DNA of 5,307 nt, from contig JAPKYY010000463.1 in NCBI GenBank assembly GCA_026394095.1, positions 1-5,307 on the forward strand, in the 5' to 3' direction. A program made the translations under genes and the position numbers. Source of the DNA: Acidobacteriota bacterium. Its GTDB lineage: Bacteria > Acidobacteriota > Terriglobia > Bryobacterales > Bryobacteraceae. Positions within the stretch are counted from its first letter, which is position 1, and every line of letters begins with the position of its first letter. The notes beneath the pieces are model-generated. The model was not told the origin of the DNA. It ran no database searches and saw only the letters and a program-made list of their open reading frames with translations. Below, in pieces: positions 1 to 5,307 of the stretch.

Positions 1-528
1 GACAAGATGAACCTGGTTCCGTTTGGTGAATTTGTTCCTCCGGTGTTCAATGCAATCGTCGGTAAAGTATCGCAGGAAGCCGGGACCTTTCAGCCAGGGA
101 CGGAACTCAAAGTATTCGGCACTCCAGCCGGAAAGCTTGGGGTGTTCATCTGTTATGAATCAGCATTCCCGCATCATGTTCGCTCCTATGTTTCAAAGGG
201 TGCTGAAGTACTGGTGAACCTTACGAACGATGGATACTTCGGAAAATCTGCGGCTCGCGATCAACACTTGATGCTGGCCCGGATGCGTGCTGCTGAGAAT
301 GAACGGTGGTTGCTACGTCCGACCAATGATGGCTTCACAGCGAGCATTGATCCGGCAGGCCGGGTGATTGATGAACTTCCGCCTTACCGTTTGGCTGCTG
401 GGCGACTTCAGTACGCTACCGCTTTCAAGACAACGATTTACTCAAAGACAGGTGACATCTTCGCCTGGAACGCACTCGCACTGGGGTTGCTTAGTCTCCT
501 CGTAGCGCGATGGCTGGATTCACGTTAA
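1..528 (+). CDS. lnt: Apolipoprotein N-acyltransferase (Lnt), C-terminal part, cut by window start
   Basis: Lnt transfers a fatty acyl chain from a phospholipid to the N-terminal cysteine of diacylated lipoproteins in the inner membrane. The reading frame is open from base 1, so the 5' part lies outside the window; the ATG at 7 is internal. The visible part opens with DKMNLVPFGEFVP, the Lnt signature that carries the catalytic lysine (codon at 4-6) and the conserved PFGE glutamate. The nucleophile lies in GVFICYESAF, with Cys at 151-153 followed by the conserved Tyr-Glu. The lysine-cysteine spacing (49 residues) is close to the 52 in the E. coli enzyme. Further family landmarks are NDGYFG, the DQHLMLARMRAAE stretch and LLRPTNDG. 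A hydrophobic segment at about 486-516 matches the last membrane helix of Lnt. Missing to the left are the N-terminal helices and the catalytic glutamate. The last 38 bases overlap the convergent permease gene. The family call is firm and the enzyme looks active from what is visible. Confidence 0.93.
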   Translation, partial: DKMNLVPFGEFVPPVFNAIVGKVSQEAGTFQPGTELKVFGTPAGKLGVFICYESAFPHHVRSYVSKGAEVLVNLTNDGYFGKSAARDQHLMLARMRAAENERWLLRPTNDGFTASIDPAGRVIDELPPYRLAAGRLQYATAFKTTIYSKTGDIFAWNALALGLLSLLVARWLDSR

Positions 529-2869
529 CAGCTCTCCAGGCAGGAATTGCCCCAGCCAGAATCGCGACGATCCCGAGGCAGATGCTGGCACCAGTCAGGA
601 TTAGGGGATCCCAACCTTTTAAGCCGAAGAGCTGAGATTCGACAAAACGTCCCAGGGCCACAGCAAGCGGGATGCCTATGAACAGGCCAATAGCCAGCAT
701 TGAGCCGACATCCCGCATGACCATGCTCATGACTGTGGATTTCTCTGCGCCCAAGGCCAAGCGGATGCCAATTTCACGGGTTCGCCTGGCTACGTTGTAG
801 GCCATCACTCCATAGAGACCGATGGCGGCGAGGAGAGTGGCCAGGAGACCAAAGGCGGAACACAGCATCGACAAGAGCCGTTCTACCTGGAGGCTGTTTT
901 CGATGGTGCTCGCCATTGTCTGGACGCGGAACATGGCGAGGTTTTCGTCTATTCGACGCAGGCTTGCCCGTACTTCGCCGGCCAACTGTTCTGAGTCTCG
1001 CTCACTGCGAACGTAGAAGGTCATCCCCTGAATCGATTCGTTCTGAGTGTAAGGTGTGTAGACGAAGCGAGAGGGTTTTTCTTCGCGCATATTGGCATGG
1101 ACTGCTACCTTCTGTGAATTCGCCTGGTCGCCCGCGTTAAACTCCCTTCCCATCAGCAGGGGAAAGCCGAGGGAGCGAAAGAAGCCAGGCCCGACTGAAT
1201 TGATGCGCGAATTGGTGTTTACGCCTTCGCGACGGGGATGACCTTCAATCGACATCGTGGCCTGGTTTACAGCGTTTTCCAAAAGGCCGGCAGAGGCAAC
1301 GGTTACGTCGTTTACGCCGGGAAGCGTGGCGATCTCGTTGCGGAAGCGGTCGAGAAACGAGACTGCCCTCGATTTTTCATAACCATTGAGAGAAGCGTCA
1401 ATCTTGAAGGTGAGCAAGTAGTTCGCCTTGAAGCCAGGGTCGGCGTTTCTCAGGTTGAGTAGACTTTTCGCGAAGAGACCGGCAGCGACGAGCAGAACCA
1501 GGCTGATGGTTACCTGGGCTACGACGAGGGCACGACGGAGCCAGCCCTGGGTGCCGTGAGTGACGATAGCGCCGGTGTTTTCTTTGAGTGTTTCGACAAT
1601 TGCAAAGCCAGCTCCGCGGAGTGCTGGGGCGATTCCGAAGAGGAGGCCGGTGAGGAGGCTGGCAGCAAAACAGAAGGCAGCGATGCGCCAGTCGGGCTGG
1701 GAGTTGAGGAAAAGCTCACCAGTAGCGCCGGAATGATAGAGCGCGAGAATGGCATCGAGGATCCAGATAGAAAGGATCAAACCCAATGCTCCTCCGCTGA
1801 GGCCCAGAATGAGGCTTTCGACTAGTGACTGCCTGGCAAGACGGGCACGACCGGCACCCAAAGCCATTCTTACCGCAACTTCTTTAACCCGGGCGCTTGC
1901 ACGTGCAAGAAGAAGATTGGCCACATTGGCGCAAGCAATCAGGAGGACCAGACCGACCACCCCCAACAAAAGGTAGAGAGCCTTCTCTATCGTTTTGCGC
2001 TCTCCAATGAGCGGCGTTCCTGCAGGGATGAGTTTAAATCGTTTTGCTCTGAACCGTGCCTTGCCTTTGGCCGAGATGGACGGGTGGGCTTTCATTTCGT
2101 CCTCGATTAGCGGGGATACCAGAGAGTCCAAATTCGCCTTGGCGGCAGTGCGATCTACACCCTGCTTCAAGAGGCCGTAGACGTGGAGGAAATAGAAATT
2201 AGGGTCCTCCATTCCGTCCCAGGTAGTGGTGATCTGGGTCTTCTGTGCCAACGGGACGTAGATGCTTGCTACGTTGTCCATCTCGAGGCCTGAGAAGCCT
2301 TTTGGGGTGACGCCAATCACCTGGTAGAGTTGTGAATTGATGCGAAGATTCTGCCCGACAATGTTTGGATCAGCTCCAAATCTGCGGGCAAAATAGCCGT
2401 AGTTCAGGACAACAACGGGGTGGCCGTTCTTCTTTGTATCGTCGGTGGTATCGATAGTTCTGCCCAGGGCTGCGGAGACTCCGATTGCTTTGAAAAAATT
2501 GCCACTGACAATGCCGACAGGGACGGTTTCACTGCGGCCACGAAAGCTCAGGTTGGCCGAATCGTTGAACTGAGCAAAGAGCTCTTCAAAAGTCTGGTTT
2601 TGGGCTCTCAAGGATCGAAACATGGTGTTGGAGAAGGCAAAATCATTGAAGGCGTAGCCGATGCCTCCGCCAGGCAAATCCAGCATGACCAGGCGCTCTG
2701 GGTGAGCGACTGGGAGTGGCCGGAGCAACATTTGATCCATGAGGCTGAAGATGGCGGCGTTGGCCCCGATGCCGAGGGCGACGCTTAGAACGGCGATGAC
2801 AGAAAACAGAGGTGCCTTCCAGAATCCTCGCAGGGCGTAGCGAATATCTTGAATGAGTCCGGAGAACAT
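491..2869 (-). CDS. Duplicated MacB/FtsX-type permease (ADOP family), with a gap in the second periplasmic domain
   Basis: This is an inner-membrane permease of the MacB/FtsX type in which two permease units are fused, the acidobacterial duplicated orphan permease architecture; substrate unknown. Numbering from ATG 2869 (792 aa): helix about 21-45, MacB-type periplasmic domain about 46-290, FtsX domain with helices about 297-319, 348-378 and 394-416 and motif KEVAVRMALGAG; then the second unit with helix about 447-469, a shortened periplasmic domain about 470-660, FtsX helices about 666-692, 718-741 and 755-779 and motif REIGIRLALGAE. The C-terminus VNPAIALRGD is the family's usual ending. 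No ABC ATPase gene is adjacent. The frame also opens at a TTG at 2920 (809 aa), but that has no Shine-Dalgarno and adds 17 residues upstream of the MFSGLIQDIRYALRG start typical of the family; the ATG at 2869, preceded by GGGTGAT, is preferred. The second periplasmic domain appears to lack about 40 residues near 1094-1108. The gene may be impaired, though the frame is intact. Confidence 0.9.
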   Translation of the reverse strand: MFSGLIQDIRYALRGFWKAPLFSVIAVLSVALGIGANAAIFSLMDQMLLRPLPVAHPERLVMLDLPGGGIGYAFNDFAFSNTMFRSLRAQNQTFEELFAQFNDSANLSFRGRSETVPVGIVSGNFFKAIGVSAALGRTIDTTDDTKKNGHPVVVLNYGYFARRFGADPNIVGQNLRINSQLYQVIGVTPKGFSGLEMDNVASIYVPLAQKTQITTTWDGMEDPNFYFLHVYGLLKQGVDRTAAKANLDSLVSPLIEDEMKAHPSISAKGKARFRAKRFKLIPAGTPLIGERKTIEKALYLLLGVVGLVLLIACANVANLLLARASARVKEVAVRMALGAGRARLARQSLVESLILGLSGGALGLILSIWILDAILALYHSGATGELFLNSQPDWRIAAFCFAASLLTGLLFGIAPALRGAGFAIVETLKENTGAIVTHGTQGWLRRALVVAQVTISLVLLVAAGLFAKSLLNLRNADPGFKANYLLTFKIDASLNGYEKSRAVSFLDRFRNEIATLPGVNDVTVASAGLLENAVNQATMSIEGHPRREGVNTNSRINSVGPGFFRSLGFPLLMGREFNAGDQANSQKVAVHANMREEKPSRFVYTPYTQNESIQGMTFYVRSERDSEQLAGEVRASLRRIDENLAMFRVQTMASTIENSLQVERLLSMLCSAFGLLATLLAAIGLYGVMAYNVARRTREIGIRLALGAEKSTVMSMVMRDVGSMLAIGLFIGIPLAVALGRFVESQLFGLKGWDPLILTGASICLGIVAILAGAIPAWRAVNVNPAIALRGD

Positions 2870-2992
2870 ATCACCCGTAGCAGGCAATCTTCGTGCCAAA
2901 GCCGGGTTGTTTCGTTTCAATTAGTTGGAAGCAATCCGATGCATTTCACTGTTCGATAGCGGACACTCGGATACCATCAGTAGTGCGGGCCT
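2870..2992. promoter_or_regulatory. Divergent intergenic region between the permease and DUF2721 genes
   Basis: These 123 bases separate two genes transcribed away from each other, so promoters for both should lie here unless one begins farther inside a gene. It shrinks to 72 bases if the permease starts at the TTG at 2920. I see no pair of hexamers close enough to the sigma-70 consensus to mark on either strand, no operator-like palindrome and no riboswitch-like structure. The role is inferred from gene orientation alone. Confidence 0.35.
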
Positions 2993-3526
2993 ATGAATCC
3001 TCTGCTTTCTTTGCCGTTCAATTTTCAAAACCTTTCGAGTGCGCTCAACGTTTTGACGGCCATGCTGACTCCGGCTTTGCTTTTGAGTGCCTGTGGGAGT
3101 TTCATCATCTCCACTTCAGGCCGGTTGGGCCGGGTTGTGGACCGGGTTCGGAAGCTGGCTGACCGAATGGAAGAGGTGATGGAGAGCGAGACGGATCCGG
3201 AAATGCTGGAAGAGCGGAAGGCGATGATCGAGAAGCATATGGAGTGGCAATCGAAACGCGCGAATCTGCTGATGCGCACGATGGTTTCTCTCTACATCGC
3301 CAGCGGACTATTTGTACTCACCAGCGTTTCGATTGGCTTCGTTTCGATTTTTTCAGCGAGTTGGGCAGTAATTCCCGTTGCACTGGGGGTGATGGGAGCA
3401 ATCATGATGCTGGTGGCGGCAATTCGACTGATTACCGAAGCACACCTGGCGCTGGATAGCCTCAACGATGAGACACAGTTTTTGCTTCGATTGACTCGAA
3501 AAAGAAGAGTTAAAGAAGCTTCTTGA
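2993..3526 (+). CDS. DUF2721 family membrane protein
   Basis: This 177-residue protein matches the DUF2721 family, whose function is unknown. The signature is at residues 25-53: TPALLLSACGSFIISTSGRL followed by GRVVDRVR, that is, a helix beginning Thr-Pro and running into a basic SGRLGRVVDRVR segment. Three membrane segments can be seen, at about 14-41, 92-120 and 122-146. Between the first two lies a charged, probably helical and coiled-coil-prone stretch (about 50-90, rich in Glu, Lys, Arg and Met). The C-terminus is short and basic (RLTRKRRVKEAS). It starts at the first ATG of the frame; only a weak purine-rich GCGGG stands upstream. The length and three-helix layout are normal for the family. 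It sits alone on the plus strand, divergent from the permease and convergent with the thioredoxin gene, whose stop it overlaps by 17 bases, so it is probably a single-gene transcript. No specific job can be inferred. Confidence 0.85.
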   Translation: MNPLLSLPFNFQNLSSALNVLTAMLTPALLLSACGSFIISTSGRLGRVVDRVRKLADRMEEVMESETDPEMLEERKAMIEKHMEWQSKRANLLMRTMVSLYIASGLFVLTSVSIGFVSIFSASWAVIPVALGVMGAIMMLVAAIRLITEAHLALDSLNDETQFLLRLTRKRRVKEAS

Positions 3527-3986
3527 TTTCGGCTTCAAGTTGTTTGAGGTCGGTCTCACCAATCCAGACTTTGACCTTCTTGCCGGTCTTGTCATAGAGG
3601 ATTAAAGCGGGCAGGGCGCCGGACCATTTGGCATCGATTCCGCTGATGAACTTGTCATCGTTCTTGGCTTGTTTGAGGTAGGCGGGGTCACCTATGCCGG
3701 CCTTTGCGAGGAATGCGATGGCGGCCTTTTCGTCTTCTGGTTCGTCTGCAGAAACTGTGATTAACTCGAAGCCCTTTGCTTTGAGTGCAGCATGCATTTT
3801 GGAAAGTTCGGGCATTTCCTTGCGACAGGGTTCGCACCAGGTAGCCCAAAAGTTCACGAGCAGGACTTTACCCTTTTTTAGGGCAACTGTTTTTGGATAG
3901 GCAAGTTCGTCAAGACGAAGTAACTTGGAAGGCCCGGCGGCCTGGCAAAGGGTTAAGGCAAGGATGAGAGCAGTGAGAAGTTTCAT
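3510..3986 (-). CDS. Exported TlpA/ResA-like thioredoxin
   Basis: This 158-residue protein is a TlpA/ResA-type thiol:disulfide oxidoreductase acting outside the cytoplasm. Residues 1-16 form a short signal peptide (MKLLTALILALTLCQA), probably cut by signal peptidase I; Cys14 is not in a good lipobox because Leu precedes it. The thioredoxin fold follows: strand KVLLVNFWATW, active site WCEPC (Cys51, Cys54) with the RKEMPEL helix typical of TlpA, strand FELITVSAD, and the cis-proline loop at GALPALILYD (Pro126), ending in a final helix. Both active-site cysteines and the cis-proline are present, so it should be redox active. Its ATG overlaps the stop of the redoxin gene as ATGA. No Shine-Dalgarno lies at a normal distance, so translation probably depends on coupling to that gene. 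Relatives reduce apo-cytochrome c or other exported thiol proteins; no cytochrome maturation gene is visible here, so the target is open. Confidence 0.92.
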   Translation of the reverse strand: MKLLTALILALTLCQAAGPSKLLRLDELAYPKTVALKKGKVLLVNFWATWCEPCRKEMPELSKMHAALKAKGFELITVSADEPEDEKAAIAFLAKAGIGDPAYLKQAKNDDKFISGIDAKWSGALPALILYDKTGKKVKVWIGETDLKQLEAEIKKLL

Positions 3987-4528
3987 GAGCTGCGTCGGGC
4001 CCTTTTAATGGTGCAGCCAAAAGCTTTGGTCTGGGCAGCAGCAACAGGTTTGCCGGCCATGGCGGCGTTGATGGCCTCTTTGAGGCCATGGTTCTGAACA
4101 CGAGCGACATTGCGGGCGTCGTCGATGTAGCCGCGGTAGAGTTGCTTGCCTGTGGTGTCGAAGACAAAAGCTTCGGGCGTGGTCTGCGCACCTAGCTTGT
4201 CGGCTGCGTTTTCGTCTTTGTAGACGGCGAAGGGAAAGCCAGCGGACCTGGAGTGTTCGGCAACCATTGCGGCGGGTTCGGTGGAGTTGGCGTTGACAAA
4301 GAAGAAGTTCACGCCTTTGGCGGAAAATTCTTTGTAGAGTGCCGACATCCGATCATTGTAGTCATTGGAGATGGGGCACTGTGTCGAAATAAAGGTGACT
4401 ACGGTGACGTTTTTGCCCAAGGTGATGGTGACAGGTTTGCCTGCCAAATCGCGAACCGTCATTGGATCGGAGGCTTGAGCGAGGATCGCTGAGGAAAGTG
4501 CAGCTAGGGCTACGCGCCGGGTGAACAT
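3983..4528 (-). CDS. Exported redoxin (AhpC/TSA-like thioredoxin fold) with CxxS site and C-terminal Cys
   Basis: This 181-residue protein has a thioredoxin fold of the redoxin type common in Acidobacteria and Planctomycetes. The signal peptide is about residues 1-19 (MFTRRVALAALSSAILAQA); the twin arginine followed by VAL makes a weak Tat-like signal, but Sec export is also possible. After the strand NVTVVTFIST comes the nucleophile motif QCPISNDYNDRM (Cys51, with Ser54 where CxxC proteins have the second Cys). The cis-proline loop is TTPEAFVFD (Pro118), followed by the family-like LYRGYIDDARN and LKEAINAAMAGKPV. The only other cysteine is Cys172 in the C-terminal motif FGCTIKR, a possible resolving partner. 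Translation is set by AGGAG at 4535-4539, overlapping the upstream stop codon and 6 bases before the ATG. It is coupled to the TlpA-like gene downstream by a 4-base overlap. Peroxidase, peroxiredoxin-like or disulfide-carrier activity are all possible; substrate unknown. Confidence 0.88.
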   Translation of the reverse strand: MFTRRVALAALSSAILAQASDPMTVRDLAGKPVTITLGKNVTVVTFISTQCPISNDYNDRMSALYKEFSAKGVNFFFVNANSTEPAAMVAEHSRSAGFPFAVYKDENAADKLGAQTTPEAFVFDTTGKQLYRGYIDDARNVARVQNHGLKEAINAAMAGKPVAAAQTKAFGCTIKRARRSS

Positions 4529-4534
4529 AATGAA

Positions 4535-4539
4535 CTCCT
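4535..4539 (-). promoter_or_regulatory. Ribosome binding site of the redoxin gene
   Basis: AGGAG on the minus strand stands 6 bases before the redoxin ATG (4528) and contains part of the TAG stop codon (4538-4540) of the upstream gene. This supports the chosen start and suggests that ribosomes finishing the upstream gene can reinitiate here. Confidence 0.75.
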
Positions 4540-4936
4540 ACTTCTTTGGTTCGAGTTTGAGATTCATGACGGCTTCACGACGGTTGTCGTAAACCGAAAG
4601 GACTTTGGCGGGACTGGTAAGGCCGTCTTTAGTTTCAGCGCGCAACTCGTAGTCAGTTCCGACTGAGAGGCCCTGAAAGCTGAAAGCCCCGTCATTCTTG
4701 GTGATATAGCTGCGGATGGCAAGGGTCTTGGTGTCTTTGCACTTTACGACGGCATTCTCCAAGAGGTTGTCGGCAAGGTCGCGCACGACACCTTTAACCA
4801 AACGGGTACCGTCATCTTTTTTGTTCTTGTCGCCTTTAAAAAGCGGGGGCGGCTTGGGGGTGGGAGCAGGACGCTCCTGAGCTGCCATCCAGACCGAGCA
4901 ACCCAAGGTCAGCACCAAAAGCTTACGCAGCATCAT
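4538..4936 (-). CDS. Small exported carboxypeptidase-regulatory-like (beta-sandwich) protein, second of pair
   Basis: This protein of 132 residues has an export signal, a proline/lysine-rich linker and one carboxypeptidase-regulatory-like domain, a transthyretin-like beta-sandwich found as a non-catalytic module in exported proteins. The signal is about residues 1-19 (MMLRKLLVLTLGCSVWMAA). LTLGC resembles a lipobox but has Thr at -3, so a lipoprotein is possible yet unlikely. The linker (about 21-43, QERPAPTPKPPPLFKGDK onward) precedes the domain (about 46-129): RLVKGVVRD, the ITKNDGAFSFQGL turn typical of the family, YELRAE, and the final strand EAVMNLKLEP. The frame is open to 4996, but the start at 4936 is chosen because AAGGAG lies 10 bases before it and the signal peptide then begins correctly; an ATG immediately following (4933) is possible. 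It lies 4 bases after the preceding gene and 9 before the redoxin gene. The function is unknown; surface or periplasmic binding is a guess. Confidence 0.82.
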   Translation of the reverse strand: MMLRKLLVLTLGCSVWMAAQERPAPTPKPPPLFKGDKNKKDDGTRLVKGVVRDLADNLLENAVVKCKDTKTLAIRSYITKNDGAFSFQGLSVGTDYELRAETKDGLTSPAKVLSVYDNRREAVMNLKLEPKK

Positions 4937-4940
4937 GAGT

Positions 4941-5294
4941 TTATTTCTCCTTAGATGCACGGTCGAGCAAGAAGTTGAGCTCGACACGTTCATCACCTAC
5001 TATTTTGACGCGTTTCAAGTCTGGACGGTAACCATCCGGCTTGACACCAAGAGAATATTCCATTGGAGCGGCTGGAACTCGAAACGCAAATTCACCCCGG
5101 CCGTTGGTTCGAAAGACCTGTTTTTTGTTCTTTTTGCCGGGTTGAGAGGGAATGAGCTCAACTTCAACTCCGGCAAATGCGAGGCCCGAATCACGGAAGA
5201 CAGTTCCTGCAATTACGGCATATGGGGATTCGGCGGCCAGGAGGGCCGCCGACAGAAGGATGAAGCGGCGACTAATTCCAGTCGTCTTCTTCAT
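4941..5294 (-). CDS. Small exported carboxypeptidase-regulatory-like (beta-sandwich) protein, first of pair
   Basis: This 117-residue protein has a signal peptide and a single carboxypeptidase-regulatory-like beta-sandwich. The signal is about residues 1-21, up to 26 (MKKTTGISRRFILLSAALLA then AESPYA); Ser-Arg-Arg before the hydrophobic core is a weak Tat-like feature. The domain (about 26-111) shows VIAGTVFRDSG, VEVELIP, a lysine-rich loop (QPGKKNKKQ), the turn RTNGRGEFAFRVP, the strand YSLGVKPDGYR and a last strand VELNFLLDR. It has no catalytic residues and no cysteine. The start at 5294 has GAGGA 8 bases upstream in a purine-only stretch; the frame is open to the window edge but upstream residues are only Arg/Lys, so the signal peptide supports this ATG. 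It is followed after 4 bases by a second protein of the same fold, though the two share little sequence and may not be recent duplicates. Function unknown. Confidence 0.8.
   Translation of the reverse strand: MKKTTGISRRFILLSAALLAAESPYAVIAGTVFRDSGLAFAGVEVELIPSQPGKKNKKQVFRTNGRGEFAFRVPAAPMEYSLGVKPDGYRPDLKRVKIVGDERVELNFLLDRASKEK
4947..4952 (-). promoter_or_regulatory. Ribosome binding site that decides the start at 4936
   Basis: AAGGAG on the minus strand lies 10 bases before the ATG at 4936 and inside the last codons of the upstream gene (its TAA is at 4941-4943). It argues against the earlier in-frame starts up to 4996, which would place 20 polar residues before the signal peptide. Confidence 0.75.
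5231..5251. repeat. Perfect 8-base GC-rich inverted repeat in a signal-peptide coding region
   Basis: CGGCGGCC at 5231-5238 and GGCCGCCG at 5244-5251 are exact inverted copies around a 5-base loop. They lie 44-64 bases into the first beta-sandwich gene, where they encode the Ala/Leu-rich signal core. A hairpin could form in the mRNA, but there is no T-tract, so it is not an intrinsic terminator; Ala codons alone may explain it. Confidence 0.4.
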
Positions 5295-5307
5295 CCTCTT
5301 CTTCCTC
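5272..5307 (-). CDS. Possible 3' end of an upstream gene with a strongly acidic C-terminus (partial)
   Basis: On the minus strand, the frame entering at 5307 reads EEEEDEEDDWN and stops at TAG (5274-5272). If real, it is the tail of a gene that begins beyond the window and overlaps the start of the next gene by 23 bases. The purine-only bases that encode this acidic run would also supply the ribosome binding site of the downstream gene. The dense neighbour spacing makes an upstream operon member likely, and acidic tails ending in an aromatic residue occur in real proteins. Eleven codons cannot prove a gene, and any purine-rich leader read in this frame would look acidic. Confidence 0.4.
   Translation of the reverse strand, partial: EEEEDEEDDWN

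Noticed and set aside
1556..1825. Acidic 89-codon plus-strand open frame opposite the permease.
   Set aside because: Its composition mirrors the antisense of hydrophobic permease helices, and it lacks start signals and homology cues.
2420..2788. A 122-codon plus-strand open frame opposite the permease.
   Set aside because: It is antisense to well-conserved permease coding sequence, has no recognisable domain and no good ribosome binding site; it is a shadow frame.
2870..2920. Longer permease N-terminus starting at the TTG at 2920.
   Set aside because: No Shine-Dalgarno precedes the TTG, the added residues resemble nothing in the family, and the ATG at 2869 gives the usual start just before the DIRYALRG segment.
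4071..4089. Perfect 8-base inverted repeat ATGGCCTC/GAGGCCAT with a 3-base loop, a candidate terminator or regulatory hairpin.
   Set aside because: It lies inside the redoxin coding region in a conserved part of the protein, and no T-tract follows on either strand, so coincidence of codon choice is the simplest reading.
3910..4191. Ser/Pro-rich 93-codon minus-strand frame overlapping the redoxin gene.
   Set aside because: It is an out-of-frame reading of the redoxin gene, which has clear family motifs in its own frame.
4937..4996. Longer N-terminus for the second beta-sandwich protein (starting at 4996).
   Set aside because: It would overlap the preceding gene, put a polar stretch before the signal peptide and ignore the AAGGAG placed for the ATG at 4936.

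Overview
The window reads as a piece of an Acidobacteria chromosome, probably from the Solibacteres/Bryobacterales side. The main reason is a long duplicated MacB-type permease with no ATPase gene beside it, an architecture (ADOP, acidobacterial duplicated orphan permease) that is greatly expanded in that phylum. The small secreted carboxypeptidase-regulatory-like proteins and the GC-balanced, tightly packed layout fit as well. This placement is inference from protein families; no rRNA, tRNA or other taxonomic marker is present.

Layout from left to right. Bases 1-528 (+) hold the C-terminal part of apolipoprotein N-acyltransferase (Lnt), cut by the window edge just before its catalytic lysine. 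Bases 491-2869 (-) hold the duplicated permease, whose 3' end overlaps lnt tail to tail by 38 bases. A 123-base divergent gap follows; it is the only noncoding stretch over 20 bases in the window. Bases 2993-3526 (+) encode a DUF2721 membrane protein. The rest (3510-5307, -) is one compact transcription unit, read right to left: the end of a possible acidic-tailed gene, two small exported proteins with a carboxypeptidase-regulatory-like beta-sandwich, an exported redoxin with a CxxS active site, and an exported TlpA/ResA-like thioredoxin with a CxxC active site. Its junctions are a 23-base overlap, a 4-base gap, a 9-base gap and a 4-base ATGA overlap.

How the genes may work together: lnt finishes lipoprotein maturation in the inner membrane, and the permease and DUF2721 protein are also membrane proteins, but nothing here links these three functionally. 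The minus-strand cluster is a plausible unit because all four complete products carry export signals and start/stop signals are interleaved. It joins two extracytoplasmic thiol-redox proteins to two small beta-sandwich proteins of unknown role.

The most notable points are an apparent in-frame loss of roughly 40 residues in the second periplasmic domain of the permease, the two-redoxin/two-beta-sandwich operon, and a redoxin that lacks the resolving cysteine of CxxC but keeps a lone cysteine near its C-terminus. I see no CRISPR array, insertion sequence, RNA gene, riboswitch or convincing intrinsic terminator. No stretch over 300 bases lacks a gene.
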